DNA of 64,000 bases from Nocardioides jiangxiensis (GCF_030580915.1 NZ_JAUQTA010000001.1:310001-374000), one strand, 5' to 3'. Shown: positions 14,323 to 23,433, numbered from the stretch's first letter. Notes: generated by a model from the letters alone, not told the origin. Numbers and translations are program-made.

Positions 14323-15993
14323 ATGGCCACCTTCGACTACGACGTCCTCGTCATCGGCTCCGGTTTCGGAGGCTCCGTCACCGCCCTCCGGCTGACCGAG
14401 AAGGGGTACCGCGTCGGCGTACTCGAGTCGGGGCGGCGCTGGGCAGCCGAGGACATCCCGAAGACCAACTGGAACGTCCGCAAGTCGATCTGGGCACCGC
14501 GCCTCGGCATGACCGGCCCGCAGCGGATCAGCATGCTCGGCAAGTGCATGGTCTTCAGCGGCGCCGGCGTCGGCGGCGGCTCGCTCATCTACGGCAACAC
14601 CCTCTACAAGCCGCTGCCGGACTTCTACACCGACAAGGCGTGGTCGCACATCACCGACTGGGCCGACGAGCTCGCGCCGTACTACGACCAGGCCGAGCGG
14701 ATGCTCGGCGTGGCGGAGAACCCGCGCACCGGCCCGGCCGACGACCTGCTCCTGGAGATCGCTCGCGACCGCGGCGTCGCGGACACCTTCCACCGCACCC
14801 GGGTCGGGGTCTTCTTCAACGAGGGCAACGAGGGCCAGGAGGTCGCCGACCCGTACTTCGGCGGCGCCGGTCCGGCCCGCCGCGGCTGCATCCACTGCTC
14901 GGAGTGCATGACCGGCTGCCGCCACAACGCCAAGAACACCACGGTCACCAACTACCTCTACCTGGCCGAGCAGAACGGCGCCGAGGTGCACCCGCTGACC
15001 ACCGTGACCTCCGTGCGCCCGCTGGCCGGCGGTGGCTACGAGGTCGACGCCGAGCGCTCCAACGGCAAGGTCCGCAAGGGCCGCCGCACGTTCACCGCGG
15101 AGCAGGTCGTCTTCTCCGCCGCCGCGCTCGGCACCCAGAAGCTGCTCCACAAGCTCAAGGACGACGGCTCGCTCCCCCAGCTCTCCGACCGGCTCGGCGA
15201 GCTCACCCGCTCCAACTCCGAGGCGATCCTCTGCGTGGCCAGCAAGAGCCGCGACGACTTCGCCCAGGGCGTCGCGATCACCTCCTCGATCCACCCCGAG
15301 TCGCAGACCCACATCGAGGTGGTCACCTACGGCACCGGCCAGAACGCGATGTACGCCCAGGCTGCGCCGATGATCGACGGCGGACCGTTCCGCTTCCTGC
15401 GCTTCCTCGCCTTCCTGCTGATGCACCCGCTGAAGTCGCTGCGCGCCTTCGACCTGCGCAAGGCCGCGGACCGCACCGTCGTGCTGCTGGTCATGCAGTC
15501 GCTGGACAACTCGCTGACCTCCTACCTCCGTCGCGGTCAGCTCCGGACGAAGCAGGGCACCGGCGAGCCCAACCCCGACTGGATCCCGGTCGCGCACGAC
15601 ATCGCGCGGGAGTACGCGAAGAAGGCCGACGGCGTCACGAGCGCCGTCGTGACCGACCTCTTCAACATCCCGGCGACCGCCCACTACATCGGCGGGTGTG
15701 CGATCGGCGACTCACCGGCCACGGGCGTCGTGGATCCGTGGCAGCGGGTCTACGGCCACCCCGGCCTGCACGTCGCCGACGGCTCCGCGGTGACCGCCAA
15801 CCTCGGCGTGAACCCGTCACTGACGATCACCGCCCAGGCCGAGCGTGCGATGGCGTTCTGGCCCAACAAGGGCGAGGCCGACCCGCGGCCCGCGCTGGGC
15901 TCGGCGTACGAGCGGGTGGCGCCGGTCGCGCCTCGGCAGCCGGCCGTGCCCGCCGGAGCGCCGGCGGAGCTGCGGCTCCCGGTCGCCGGCTAG
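14323..15993 (+). CDS. GMC-family oxidoreductase, ChoD (cholesterol oxidase)-like, copy 1
   Basis: 556 aa, ATG with AGGAG 6 nt upstream. FAD motif VIGSGFGGSVTALRL (residues 10-24), second FAD/GMC motif GAGVGGGSLIYGNTLY (80-95) and the GMC C-terminal signature with DGSAVTANLGVNPSLTITA. Close in layout to the mycobacterial ChoD group, flavoenzymes oxidising 3-hydroxysterols or similar alcohols. A CxxCxxCxxxC cluster (Cys189, 192, 195, 199) is also present. A possible -10 (TATGCT, 14278-14283) lies 40 nt upstream. The stop overlaps the convergent DUF4334 gene by 4 nt. A paralogue is at 39316-41016. Confidence 0.88.
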   Translation: MATFDYDVLVIGSGFGGSVTALRLTEKGYRVGVLESGRRWAAEDIPKTNWNVRKSIWAPRLGMTGPQRISMLGKCMVFSGAGVGGGSLIYGNTLYKPLPDFYTDKAWSHITDWADELAPYYDQAERMLGVAENPRTGPADDLLLEIARDRGVADTFHRTRVGVFFNEGNEGQEVADPYFGGAGPARRGCIHCSECMTGCRHNAKNTTVTNYLYLAEQNGAEVHPLTTVTSVRPLAGGGYEVDAERSNGKVRKGRRTFTAEQVVFSAAALGTQKLLHKLKDDGSLPQLSDRLGELTRSNSEAILCVASKSRDDFAQGVAITSSIHPESQTHIEVVTYGTGQNAMYAQAAPMIDGGPFRFLRFLAFLLMHPLKSLRAFDLRKAADRTVVLLVMQSLDNSLTSYLRRGQLRTKQGTGEPNPDWIPVAHDIAREYAKKADGVTSAVVTDLFNIPATAHYIGGCAIGDSPATGVVDPWQRVYGHPGLHVADGSAVTANLGVNPSLTITAQAERAMAFWPNKGEADPRPALGSAYERVAPVAPRQPAVPAGAPAELRLPVAG

Positions 15994-16517
15994 TCGCGCT
16001 CGAGCACGAAGACGTACGGCGCGGAGTCGCGCAGGTCCATCACACCGAGCAGGGTGTCGGCGTCGACCCGTCGGAAGACGTCGATGATCGGCAGGTGGTC
16101 GTAGACCATCGCGGCGGTCACGACGCCGCGGAACTCGACGTTGCGCAGGCGTGCCCGCGGCTTGCGGGTCGCCATCGCGACCCTGGTGATGCCGAGGGTG
16201 CGACGAGCTGCGGACATCGCGCCGCGTGGGAGCTGGTCGGCGAGCCCGAGCGGCACACGGCGCGGGTCGAGGCTGACCAGCTGCCCACCCGGCGTACGGA
16301 AGAGCAGCGGGTGGACGTCGTCGACGCCGTCGAACTGCTTGCCGTACCAGCCCGACGCCTCCAGGGCGCCGTCCATCGGGTGCCCGGTGCGGAGCTCGCG
16401 CCCGCGCCAGCGGCCGGTGATCTCCTCCGCGCGTACGGCGTCGAGCGCGTCGAAGAGCGCCAGCGCGTCGTCGAGACTGCAGGAGGTGCCGAGGATGTCG
16501 AGGCGGGTGCGCGTCAT
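15990..16517 (-). CDS. GXWXG / DUF4334 domain protein
   Basis: 175 aa. The N-terminal GXWXG motif appears as TGRWRGRELRTGHPMDG (about residues 34-50), followed by ASGWYGKQFDGVDDVHPLLF, and the C-terminal half with DHLPIIDVFRRVDADTLLGVMD is the DUF4334 domain. Such proteins have a compact beta fold related to lipocalin-like ligand binders and occur near lipid or terpene catabolic genes. No catalytic function is established. It converges on the GMC oxidase with a 4-nt overlap. An ATG 9 nt upstream reads only three codons before a stop, fixing the start at 16517. Confidence 0.83.
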   Translation of the reverse strand: MTRTRLDILGTSCSLDDALALFDALDAVRAEEITGRWRGRELRTGHPMDGALEASGWYGKQFDGVDDVHPLLFRTPGGQLVSLDPRRVPLGLADQLPRGAMSAARRTLGITRVAMATRKPRARLRNVEFRGVVTAAMVYDHLPIIDVFRRVDADTLLGVMDLRDSAPYVFVLERD

Positions 16518-16625
16518 GGCGCCATGGTGACAGGGGATGTTGTCAGCGGCCAGAGGGCGGGCCAGCCTCCGCCCGCGGCCTCGCGCCGTGCAGCCCGGCG
16601 GCTGCCGGACCGCACGCGCGCGTCC

Positions 16626-19600
16626 TCAGAACGTCGGGTGCTCCCCCTCCGCCTCGAGCAGGCCGCGGTAGAGCTCGACGTTGCGGAGCTTGACCGACTC
16701 GTAGCCCCGGACGACGTCGGGCAACGCCGCCAGGCGCACCGCGCGCTCGTAGCCGGCCTCGCTCAGGTCGTCGGCGAGCCGCGCCACCAGATCGCGGTAG
16801 TGGTCGCGCATCGCCCGCTCGGTCCGGCGTACCTGCGCCCGGCCGAACGGGTCGAACGCCGTGCCGCGGAGCACCTTGAGCGTCGCGAGCAGGCGCAGCA
16901 GCCAGTGCCACCGCGGGCCGAACGCCATCTTCCGCTCCTTGAGGAACCACGCGAACGCCGGCGGCCTCAGGTTGAAGGTCACCTGGGTGCCACCGGGCAC
17001 CTGGGCAGCCACCGCCTCGCGCGCCTCCGGCGAGGTGAGCATGCGCGCGACCTCGTACTCGTCCTTGTAGGCGGTGAGCTGGAAGAGGTGGCGGGCCACG
17101 GAGTCGGAGAGGCGGGTCTCGTCGGTCACCGCCCGCTCCGCGGTCCACACGCGGTCGACGAGCGCGACGTAGCCCGCAGCGAGCGAGGCCGACTGGTAGT
17201 CGACCAGGCGCGCAGCCCGGTCCACGACGAGCGACCGCACCTCGCCCTGTACGGCGGCCTCGCGCAGCCCCGGGACGTCGACGGGCCGGACCCGCTCCCC
17301 CGGCTTCGCGGTGGCCGTGGCGAACGCCTCCGGGTCGGCGACCGCCACACGGCCCCACCGGAACGCGGCCACGTTGGCGGTGACCGCGACGCCGTTGATG
17401 CCGATCGCCTCCTCGATCGCCGCTGCCGGGATCGGCAGCGCCCCGGCCTGGTAGGCGGCACCGACCAGCAGGAAGTTGGCTGCTGCGTTGCTGCCGAACA
17501 GCGCCTCGGCCGCGGCGATCGCGTCGAGCGGGCGAATGCTCGCGACAGAGCCCTCGACCCGCTCGAGCAGACCGCCCTCGTCCGGGTGCGCGAGGCTCTT
17601 GTCGTAGACCATCGGCCCGGTGGGCGTACGGCTCGTCGACACCACCGCGAGCGTGCGGCCGGGGTCGGCGTACTGCAGGTTGCGGCCCTCCGCGAGGGTG
17701 AGCAGGTCGAAGCCGAGAAGCGCGTCGGCGGATCCCGGCGTGACCCGGTTGGACGGCTCGACCGTGCCGGGGCCGAACCGCAGGTGGGCGGTGACGGGCC
17801 CGGCCTTCTGGCTCATGCCGACCTGGTCGAGGGACTCGACACCGAATCCGGCGCGCAGCGCGGCCGTCGCGAGCACCTGGTTGACCGTGACGATGCCGGT
17901 GCCGCCGATGCCGGCCATGAAGACGCTCCACGTGCGGTCCAGCACGCCCCCGGCCGGCTCCGCGACCGCAGGTGGTGCGGGCGCCTCGCGGCGCGCGACC
18001 TTCGCGGACGGGTCGGTCTCCACGGTGACGAACGACGGGCACTCCCCCTGCACGCAGGTGTAGTCGGTGTTGCACCCCGTCTGGTCGATCCGGGTCTTGC
18101 GCCCGAGCTCGGTCTCGACAGGCTGCACCGAGAGGCAGTTGCTCTTCACGCCGCAGTCGCCGCAGCCCTCGCAGACCGCTTCGTTGATCACCACCCGCTT
18201 CGTGCGCGGCGCGAGCGTGCCGCGCTTGCGCTGGCGACGCGCGTCGGCGGCACAGTGCTGGTCGTAGACCAGGACGGTCGTGCCCTTGATCTCCCGCAGC
18301 ACCTTCTGGGCCTCGTCGAGCCGGTCGCGGTGCCACAGCTCGACACCCTTCGCGAGGTCGCTGCGGCGGTAGCGGTGGGGCTCGTCGGCGCAGATGATCA
18401 CCTTGGCCACGCCCTCGTTGACGAGGTTGTGGGTCAGCTTGGAGATCGCGAACCGGCCCTGCGGGTCCTGCGCTCCCGTCATCGCCACGACGTCGTTGTG
18501 CAGCAGCTTGTAGGTGATGTCCACGCCGGCCGCGACACAGGCCTGCACGGCGAGCTGGGCGGAGTGGAAGAAGGTGCCGTCGCCGACGTTCTGGAACATG
18601 TGCTCCGCCCTGGCGTAGGGCGCCTGGCCGATCCACTGGGCACCCTCACCGCCCATCTGGGTGACGCCCAGGACGGCGCTGTCACTGCGCTGCGAGATCG
18701 TCACGAGCGTGTGGCAGCCGATGCCCCCGCCACCCACCGAGCCCTCCGGCAGCGCCGTCGAGCGGTTGTGCGGACACCCGCTGCAGAAGTACGGCGTCCG
18801 GCTGGTGCTGAGCAGCGGCAGGTCGATCCGCACGGGCGGCTCAGGGGTGAGCGGCATCCGGTCGCGCAGCACCCGGCGCAGCGGGGCGAGCAGCCGGCCG
18901 GCGGTGAGCTCTCCGTCGTACGGGATGAGCGGCACGCCCTTGTCGTCGTTCTTGCCCAGGATGCGCGGCGCGTCGGGGCGCCCGTAGAGCAGCTCGCGGA
19001 GGCCCTGTTCGACGAAGGGCGTCTTGTCCTCGACGACGAGGACCTCGTCGAGGCCGTCGGCGAAGCCGTCGATGATCGACGGCTCCAGCGGCCAGATCAT
19101 GCCGAGGTGCAGCACACGCACGCCGGCCTGCTCGAGCGCCTCGTCGGAGGCACCGAGGTCGGTGAGGGCCTGGCGCAGCGAGTCGAAGCAGCTGCCTGCG
19201 GCCACGATGCCGAGCCGCGCATCACGCGTGGCGACCTCGATCCGGTTGAGCTCGTTGGCAGCGGCGTAGGCCTTGACGGCCTCCATGCGGGGGCCGTAGA
19301 GCTTCGCCTCGGCGCCGACGATGCGGTCGGGATAGAGCTCGATCTTCGTCGGCTCGTAGGTCCAGGGCGTGCCCTGCCACTCGATCGCCGGGGCGACCGG
19401 GTCGATCGTCGACGTGCTGCCGTCGACGACCCAGGCACCGTCGGCGACGTCCGCGACCACCTTGAGGGCGACCACGCACCCCGACGCGCGCGACATCGCG
19501 ATGCCGTGCATGCCGAGCTCGACGATCTCGGCGGCGTTGCGCGGGAACAGGACCGGAACGCCGAGGGTGGCCAGCGTCCGCTCGCTGACCGCCGGGACGG

Positions 19601-20084
19601 TCGAGGACTTCGCGGCCGGGTCGTCGCCGACCAGCATGAGCACGCCTCCCTGCGGGTGGCCGCCGTACATGTTGAGGTGGCGGATCGCGTCACAGGCGCG
19701 GTCGACTCCGGGGCCCTTGCCGAACCACACCCCGGTGACACCGTCGTAGCGGTCGGTGTCGAGCGTGGCGGCCGACTGGGTCCCCCAGACTGCGGTCGCG
19801 GCGAGCTCCTCGTTCAGGCCCGGCACCACGGTGATGCCGTTGTCGGCCATCTGCTCGGGCATCGCCAGCAGCAGCTGGTCGAGCCCGCCGAGCGGGCTGC
19901 CCGGGTAGCCGGAGATGAAGAGGCCGGTCCGCAGGCCACGGCGTCGGTCGAGGGCGCGCTGCTCCACGAGCATGCGGGCGATCGCCTGGACGCCGGTGAG
20001 CAGCACGGGACCGGCGCCGGCGCGATAGCGGTCGGCGAGGTCGTAGCCCTCGAAGACGGTGCCCGGCTCGAAGACCGCGGTCAC
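16626..20084 (-). CDS. Fused indolepyruvate:ferredoxin oxidoreductase family protein (alpha+beta)
   Basis: 1152 aa from GTG at 20084, which overlaps the stop of the upstream dehydrogenase (GTGA). The N-terminal pyruvate-oxidoreductase domain begins TGVQAIARMLVEQ and includes FISGYPGSPLGGLDQ; the thiamine-diphosphate domain carries FCSGCPHNRST and GIGCHTL near residues 435-465; an Fe-S region (CEGCGDCGVKSNC and CNTDYTCVQGECPSF, about 640-690) follows; the gamma-type domain (AGIGGTGIVTVNQ) is C-terminal. The enzyme decarboxylates aryl- or branched-chain 2-oxoacids to acyl-CoA with ferredoxin as acceptor. Coupling to an amino-acid dehydrogenase makes an oxidative amino-acid degradation route likely. 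Confidence 0.9.
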   Translation of the reverse strand: MTAVFEPGTVFEGYDLADRYRAGAGPVLLTGVQAIARMLVEQRALDRRRGLRTGLFISGYPGSPLGGLDQLLLAMPEQMADNGITVVPGLNEELAATAVWGTQSAATLDTDRYDGVTGVWFGKGPGVDRACDAIRHLNMYGGHPQGGVLMLVGDDPAAKSSTVPAVSERTLATLGVPVLFPRNAAEIVELGMHGIAMSRASGCVVALKVVADVADGAWVVDGSTSTIDPVAPAIEWQGTPWTYEPTKIELYPDRIVGAEAKLYGPRMEAVKAYAAANELNRIEVATRDARLGIVAAGSCFDSLRQALTDLGASDEALEQAGVRVLHLGMIWPLEPSIIDGFADGLDEVLVVEDKTPFVEQGLRELLYGRPDAPRILGKNDDKGVPLIPYDGELTAGRLLAPLRRVLRDRMPLTPEPPVRIDLPLLSTSRTPYFCSGCPHNRSTALPEGSVGGGGIGCHTLVTISQRSDSAVLGVTQMGGEGAQWIGQAPYARAEHMFQNVGDGTFFHSAQLAVQACVAAGVDITYKLLHNDVVAMTGAQDPQGRFAISKLTHNLVNEGVAKVIICADEPHRYRRSDLAKGVELWHRDRLDEAQKVLREIKGTTVLVYDQHCAADARRQRKRGTLAPRTKRVVINEAVCEGCGDCGVKSNCLSVQPVETELGRKTRIDQTGCNTDYTCVQGECPSFVTVETDPSAKVARREAPAPPAVAEPAGGVLDRTWSVFMAGIGGTGIVTVNQVLATAALRAGFGVESLDQVGMSQKAGPVTAHLRFGPGTVEPSNRVTPGSADALLGFDLLTLAEGRNLQYADPGRTLAVVSTSRTPTGPMVYDKSLAHPDEGGLLERVEGSVASIRPLDAIAAAEALFGSNAAANFLLVGAAYQAGALPIPAAAIEEAIGINGVAVTANVAAFRWGRVAVADPEAFATATAKPGERVRPVDVPGLREAAVQGEVRSLVVDRAARLVDYQSASLAAGYVALVDRVWTAERAVTDETRLSDSVARHLFQLTAYKDEYEVARMLTSPEAREAVAAQVPGGTQVTFNLRPPAFAWFLKERKMAFGPRWHWLLRLLATLKVLRGTAFDPFGRAQVRRTERAMRDHYRDLVARLADDLSEAGYERAVRLAALPDVVRGYESVKLRNVELYRGLLEAEGEHPTF

Positions 20085-21214
20085 CGAGCCGACTCCTGCG
20101 CACCGATCTCGGCACGACGGGCCGCGAGGCGCGCCTCGACGACGGCATCGGCAGCGGCGGACGTCGTGATGCCGAGGTCCTCGGCAGTCCGCAGGATCTC
20201 CTCGGTGGTGTGGCCGATCGCGGCGATCTTCGCCTCGACCTCCTCGTGCGAGTGCCCGTAGAGCTCTCCCCCGACCTGCACGACACCTCCGGCGTTCGCG
20301 ACGTAGTCGGGCACCCACAGGACGCCCCTGGCGTGCATCAAGTCGGCGACGTCGTGGGTCAGCAGCTGGTTGTTGGCGGCGCCGCAGACCACCGGCGCGC
20401 GGAGCAGCTCGACGCTCTGCGGGGTCAGGGTGGCGCCGAGCGCGCACGGTGCGTAGACGTCCACCTCTGCGTCGATCACCGACCCGACCACCTCGACGTG
20501 AGCCAGGTTCGCGGCGAGCGCCGCCGTGGCCGTGGCGTCGGGGTCGGCGACCAGGATCCGCTCCACCCCGGCAGCGGCGAGCAGGCTGACCAGCCGCGCT
20601 CCGACCTTGCCCACGCCCTCGACACCCACCGTGCGCCCGGCGAGGCCCTCGGGGCCGAAGCGTCGCTCGGCTGCCGCGCGCATCGCGCAGAACACGCCGT
20701 ACGCCGTGGAGTAGCCGCTGTCGCCCGATCCGCCCTTGTTCTTGCCGACGACCCAGCGGGTGGCCTCCGCGACGATGTCGAGGTCGTCGGCAGTCGAGCC
20801 GATGTCGGCAGCCGTCACGTAGCGTCCGCCGAGGCTGTCGACGAAGCGCCCGTAGGCCCGCAGGAGGGCCGGGGTCTTGACCGTCGCGGGGTCGCCAATG
20901 ATGACCGCCTTGCCGCCGCCGAGGTCCATCCCGGCCGCCGCGGACTTCGCGGTCATCCCCTGGGACAGCCGGAGGACGTCGGTCACGGCCTCGGCCTCCG
21001 AGGCGTAGGCCTTGATCCGGGTGCCGCCGAGCGCGGGACCGAGCGTGGTGTCGTGGATGGCGATGATCGCGCGGAGGCCGGTGGCACGGTCGTGGCAGAA
21101 GACGACCTGCTCGTGCGCGGCGGCGGCGAGCTCGTCGGTGCGATCGAAGACGAGGCCACCGGGAGAGGACCCTGACACGGTCTCGGCGGCGGTGGTGACG
21201 ACGGCTGTGGACAC
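20081..21214 (-). CDS. Leu/Phe/Val-type amino-acid dehydrogenase
   Basis: 377 aa from GTG at 21214 (GAGGAG, 6 nt upstream); longer in-frame starts lack a ribosome site. Substrate motif LGPALGGTRIKAY and catalytic-Lys motif LGGGKAVIIGDP (about residues 87-98), then a Rossmann domain with VGVEGVGKVGARLV (about 177-190). These are the marks of the Leu/Val/Phe dehydrogenase branch of the glutamate dehydrogenase superfamily, reversible NAD-dependent deaminases. It would feed 2-oxoacids to the coupled ferredoxin oxidoreductase. Exact amino acid not decidable from sequence. Confidence 0.92.
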   Translation of the reverse strand: MSTAVVTTAAETVSGSSPGGLVFDRTDELAAAAHEQVVFCHDRATGLRAIIAIHDTTLGPALGGTRIKAYASEAEAVTDVLRLSQGMTAKSAAAGMDLGGGKAVIIGDPATVKTPALLRAYGRFVDSLGGRYVTAADIGSTADDLDIVAEATRWVVGKNKGGSGDSGYSTAYGVFCAMRAAAERRFGPEGLAGRTVGVEGVGKVGARLVSLLAAAGVERILVADPDATATAALAANLAHVEVVGSVIDAEVDVYAPCALGATLTPQSVELLRAPVVCGAANNQLLTHDVADLMHARGVLWVPDYVANAGGVVQVGGELYGHSHEEVEAKIAAIGHTTEEILRTAEDLGITTSAAADAVVEARLAARRAEIGAQESAR

Positions 21215-21427
21215 GGATGGCTCCTCAGGTGGGCCGGGCGGCACGAGTGGTCCGTCCGGGGTGTGGCGGGCGGACCTGGTGGGACCGCCCCGTGGTGCAC
21301 CGCCGCATGGGTGACGGAGGTGTGATCCACATCATGCCCCGCGAACGCCGCCGATCCCAGTCCCCACGGCGCGCGTCGTCGTACCCCGCCGGATAGCGTG
21401 GGGCGACCCCGCGCGAAGGAGCAGCAG

Positions 21428-21715
21428 ATGATCGGCCACGTCGTGATGTGGAGCCTCAAGGACCCCGCTGACGCACCCGCCTTCAAGGCCGCGCTCGACC
21501 GCTGCGTCGACCTGGTCGAGGGCATGCTCGACTTCCAGGTCGGCATCCGGTCGGACGGCCTGGAGGCCTCCGCCGACGTCGTGCTGGTCTCGCGGTTCAC
21601 GGACGAGGCGGCACTGGCGGCGTACCAGGAGCACCCGGTGCACAAGGAGGTCGCGGCGACCATCGGTCCGCTGCGCTCGGAGCGCCACGTCGTCGACTAC
21701 ACCTACGACGCCTGA
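21428..21715 (+). CDS. Dabb (stress-responsive A/B barrel) domain protein
   Basis: 95 aa, ATG preceded by AAGGAG at 7 nt. The start MIGHVVMWSLKD, the segment LVEGMLDFQVGIRSDG, and the ending EERxxx-like HPVHKEVAATIGPLRSERHVVDY are diagnostic of the Dabb dimeric alpha-beta barrel family. Members include olivetolic acid cyclase-like enzymes and small stress proteins; most bacterial ones are uncharacterised. A TAGCGT element at 21392-21397 may be its -10. The FetB-like permease gene follows after 10 nt and probably shares its transcript. Confidence 0.88.
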   Translation: MIGHVVMWSLKDPADAPAFKAALDRCVDLVEGMLDFQVGIRSDGLEASADVVLVSRFTDEAALAAYQEHPVHKEVAATIGPLRSERHVVDYTYDA

Positions 21716-21725
21716 CCCTCTCGCC

Positions 21726-22454
21726 GTGACCGTCTGGTTCGCGCTCGGACTGCTGGTGGTCGCCGCGGCCACCGCGGCCGTGGCGCGCACCTTCCGGATC
21801 CCGATCGGGTGGCAACCGGTCGTGGCCCTGGCCCGGGCCGCGCTGCAGCTCACGATCATCGCGCTGCTGCTGAAGGGCGTGCTGTCGGCACCCGCGACAG
21901 CCGCGGCGTTCATCGCCCTGATGCTGCTCACCGCGTCGACGGTCGCGGGCGGTCGGATCCGGGCCGTTCCCCACGGCCGGCGCCATGCAGCGACCGGTGT
22001 CGTCGTCGGTGCCGGCGTCGCGCTCGGCACCGCCCTCGCGCTGCACCTGGTTCCCCTCGACGCCCGCCACGTGATCGCCCTGAGCAGCATCGTCATCGGC
22101 AACGCGATGAGCGCCTCCACGCTGGCGGGGCGGCGCTTCGCGCAGGACGCGGCCGCGCGGAGGGGCGAGGTGGAGGGCTGGCTCGCCCTGGGGGCCACCC
22201 CTCGCCGGGCGTACGACGACATCCTCCGCGCCGCGGTGGCCGAGTCGCTGCTGCCCAACCTCGACCAGACCCGCGCCACCGGCCTCGTCACGCTGCCGGG
22301 CGCGTTCGTGGGTGCGCTCTTCGCCGGAGCCCCGCCGGCGGAGGCGGCCCGGTTCCAGCTGGTCGTGCTCGCGTCGATCGGACTGGCGATGCTCGTGACC
22401 GCACTCGTGGTCACGCTCCAGGCCGCCCGCAGCCCCCACGTCTTCGTGGAGTGA
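21726..22454 (+). CDS. FetB/UPF0014-like ABC transporter permease
   Basis: 242 aa, GTG start. About seven membrane helices, with the conserved phrases LARAALQLTIIALLLKGV, SSIVIGNAMSASTLAGRRF and TRATGLVTLPGAFVGALFAG that mark the UPF0014/FetB family, the permease half of the FetAB iron-efflux/export ABC system of E. coli. No FetA-type ATPase is encoded next to it here, so the partner must be elsewhere or the protein works alone. It follows the Dabb gene by 10 nt. Confidence 0.85.
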   Translation: MTVWFALGLLVVAAATAAVARTFRIPIGWQPVVALARAALQLTIIALLLKGVLSAPATAAAFIALMLLTASTVAGGRIRAVPHGRRHAATGVVVGAGVALGTALALHLVPLDARHVIALSSIVIGNAMSASTLAGRRFAQDAAARRGEVEGWLALGATPRRAYDDILRAAVAESLLPNLDQTRATGLVTLPGAFVGALFAGAPPAEAARFQLVVLASIGLAMLVTALVVTLQAARSPHVFVE

Positions 22455-22481
22455 GGCACTGCCGCGGCGCGCGCCCGAGCC

Positions 22482-22949
22482 TCAGGCCAGGCGGACCTCA
22501 CCGTCGTGCACCGCGATGCGGCGTTCCGGGAGGGGCGTGGCCGCAGGGCCGCGCAGCACGGACCCGTCGGCGATCGCGAACTCGCTCCCATGGCACGGGC
22601 AGACCAGCGGAGAGCCGGCCCGCACCGTGCATCCCGCGTGCGTGCACACCGAGCTGAAGCAGCGGAACTCCCCCGCAACGGGCTGGGTGACGACGAGCGA
22701 CTGAGCGGCCACGACCACCGCTCCCCCGACCGGCACCTGGCTCGTGGCGAGCAGCGAGGGGCCCTCAGGGGCGGCCCCCGCCGGACCCCGGCCGGCACCA
22801 GCCGACGGGTGCGCCGTGGCACCGGGCGTCGGCGTCACGGACGCCGCGGGGGCCGCCTGCCGGGCCGCCTCGGCACCACATGCCGCCAGCAACGGAGCAG
22901 CACCCACGGCCGCGACCACCGAACGGCGGCTCAGGTTCCCGGCGGACAC
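22482..22949 (-). CDS. Tat-exported Rieske [2Fe-2S] lipoprotein
   Basis: 155 aa from GTG at 22949. The N-terminus has a twin-arginine motif (LSRRSVVAAVG) and a lipobox-like LLAAC near residue 24, so the folded cofactor-bearing protein is probably exported by Tat and lipidated. The Rieske cluster ligands are CTHAGC (about 102-107) and CPCHGSEF (about 118-125), as in single-domain Rieske proteins. A Pro/Ala-rich linker joins anchor and domain. It starts 10 nt after the DUF2231 membrane protein and likely forms an extracytoplasmic redox pair with it. Confidence 0.9.
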   Translation of the reverse strand: MSAGNLSRRSVVAAVGAAPLLAACGAEAARQAAPAASVTPTPGATAHPSAGAGRGPAGAAPEGPSLLATSQVPVGGAVVVAAQSLVVTQPVAGEFRCFSSVCTHAGCTVRAGSPLVCPCHGSEFAIADGSVLRGPAATPLPERRIAVHDGEVRLA

Positions 22950-22959
22950 GGCAAACGCC

Positions 22960-23433
22960 TCAGTCGCCGGAGTCGGAGGCCGGGACGCTGGCGCTGACCT
23001 GGTCGCCCCACGCGGCACGTGCGCCCGAGTCGCCGACGCGGTAGACCTGCACACCGGCGGCGAGCGCCGCCACGACGGCCAGCGCAGCGATCGAACGCAG
23101 CAGCGCCGCGCCCGTCGTACCGCGACGGTGCAGGACGACGAGGGCGACGTCCAGCACGAGGAGCGGGATCGCGAACCAGATGAGCTGGTCACCGAGGGCC
23201 GCGTGGCGGCCCGGGTCGCCGACGTGCTTCTCCAGCGCCTCACCGCTGGAGGTCGCCACGGGGATGAGCAGGGTCGCGACGGCAGCCGTCCCGACCAGCA
23301 GCAGGCCGTGGGTGTCACGCCAGGCGGGACGGACCACCAGTGCGATGGTGCCGAGGATCGCCAGCGGGAGCAGGACGACGACGGCGTGGACGACGAGCGG
23401 GTGCACGGGCAGGCCGTTGATGAGGTTGAACAT
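22960..23433 (-). CDS. DUF2231 membrane protein
   Basis: 157 aa with four predicted membrane helices. MFNLINGLPVHPLVVHAVVV is the classic DUF2231 start: the HP-x-x-VH motif with conserved His residues suggests heme or metal binding in the membrane. It is first gene of an operon with the Rieske lipoprotein and divergent from an OmpR-type two-component system. The pair may be an electron-transfer module of the cell envelope. A direct repeat suitable for the response regulator lies 46-62 nt upstream of its start. Confidence 0.87.
   Translation of the reverse strand: MFNLINGLPVHPLVVHAVVVLLPLAILGTIALVVRPAWRDTHGLLLVGTAAVATLLIPVATSSGEALEKHVGDPGRHAALGDQLIWFAIPLLVLDVALVVLHRRGTTGAALLRSIAALAVVAALAAGVQVYRVGDSGARAAWGDQVSASVPASDSGD

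Noticed and set aside
14298..20261. A 1987-codon plus-strand open frame across the GMC oxidase, DUF4334 and oxidoreductase genes
   Set aside because: It is out of frame with three convincing genes and reads as Arg/Ala/Pro/His-rich nonsense; a high-GC antisense artefact.
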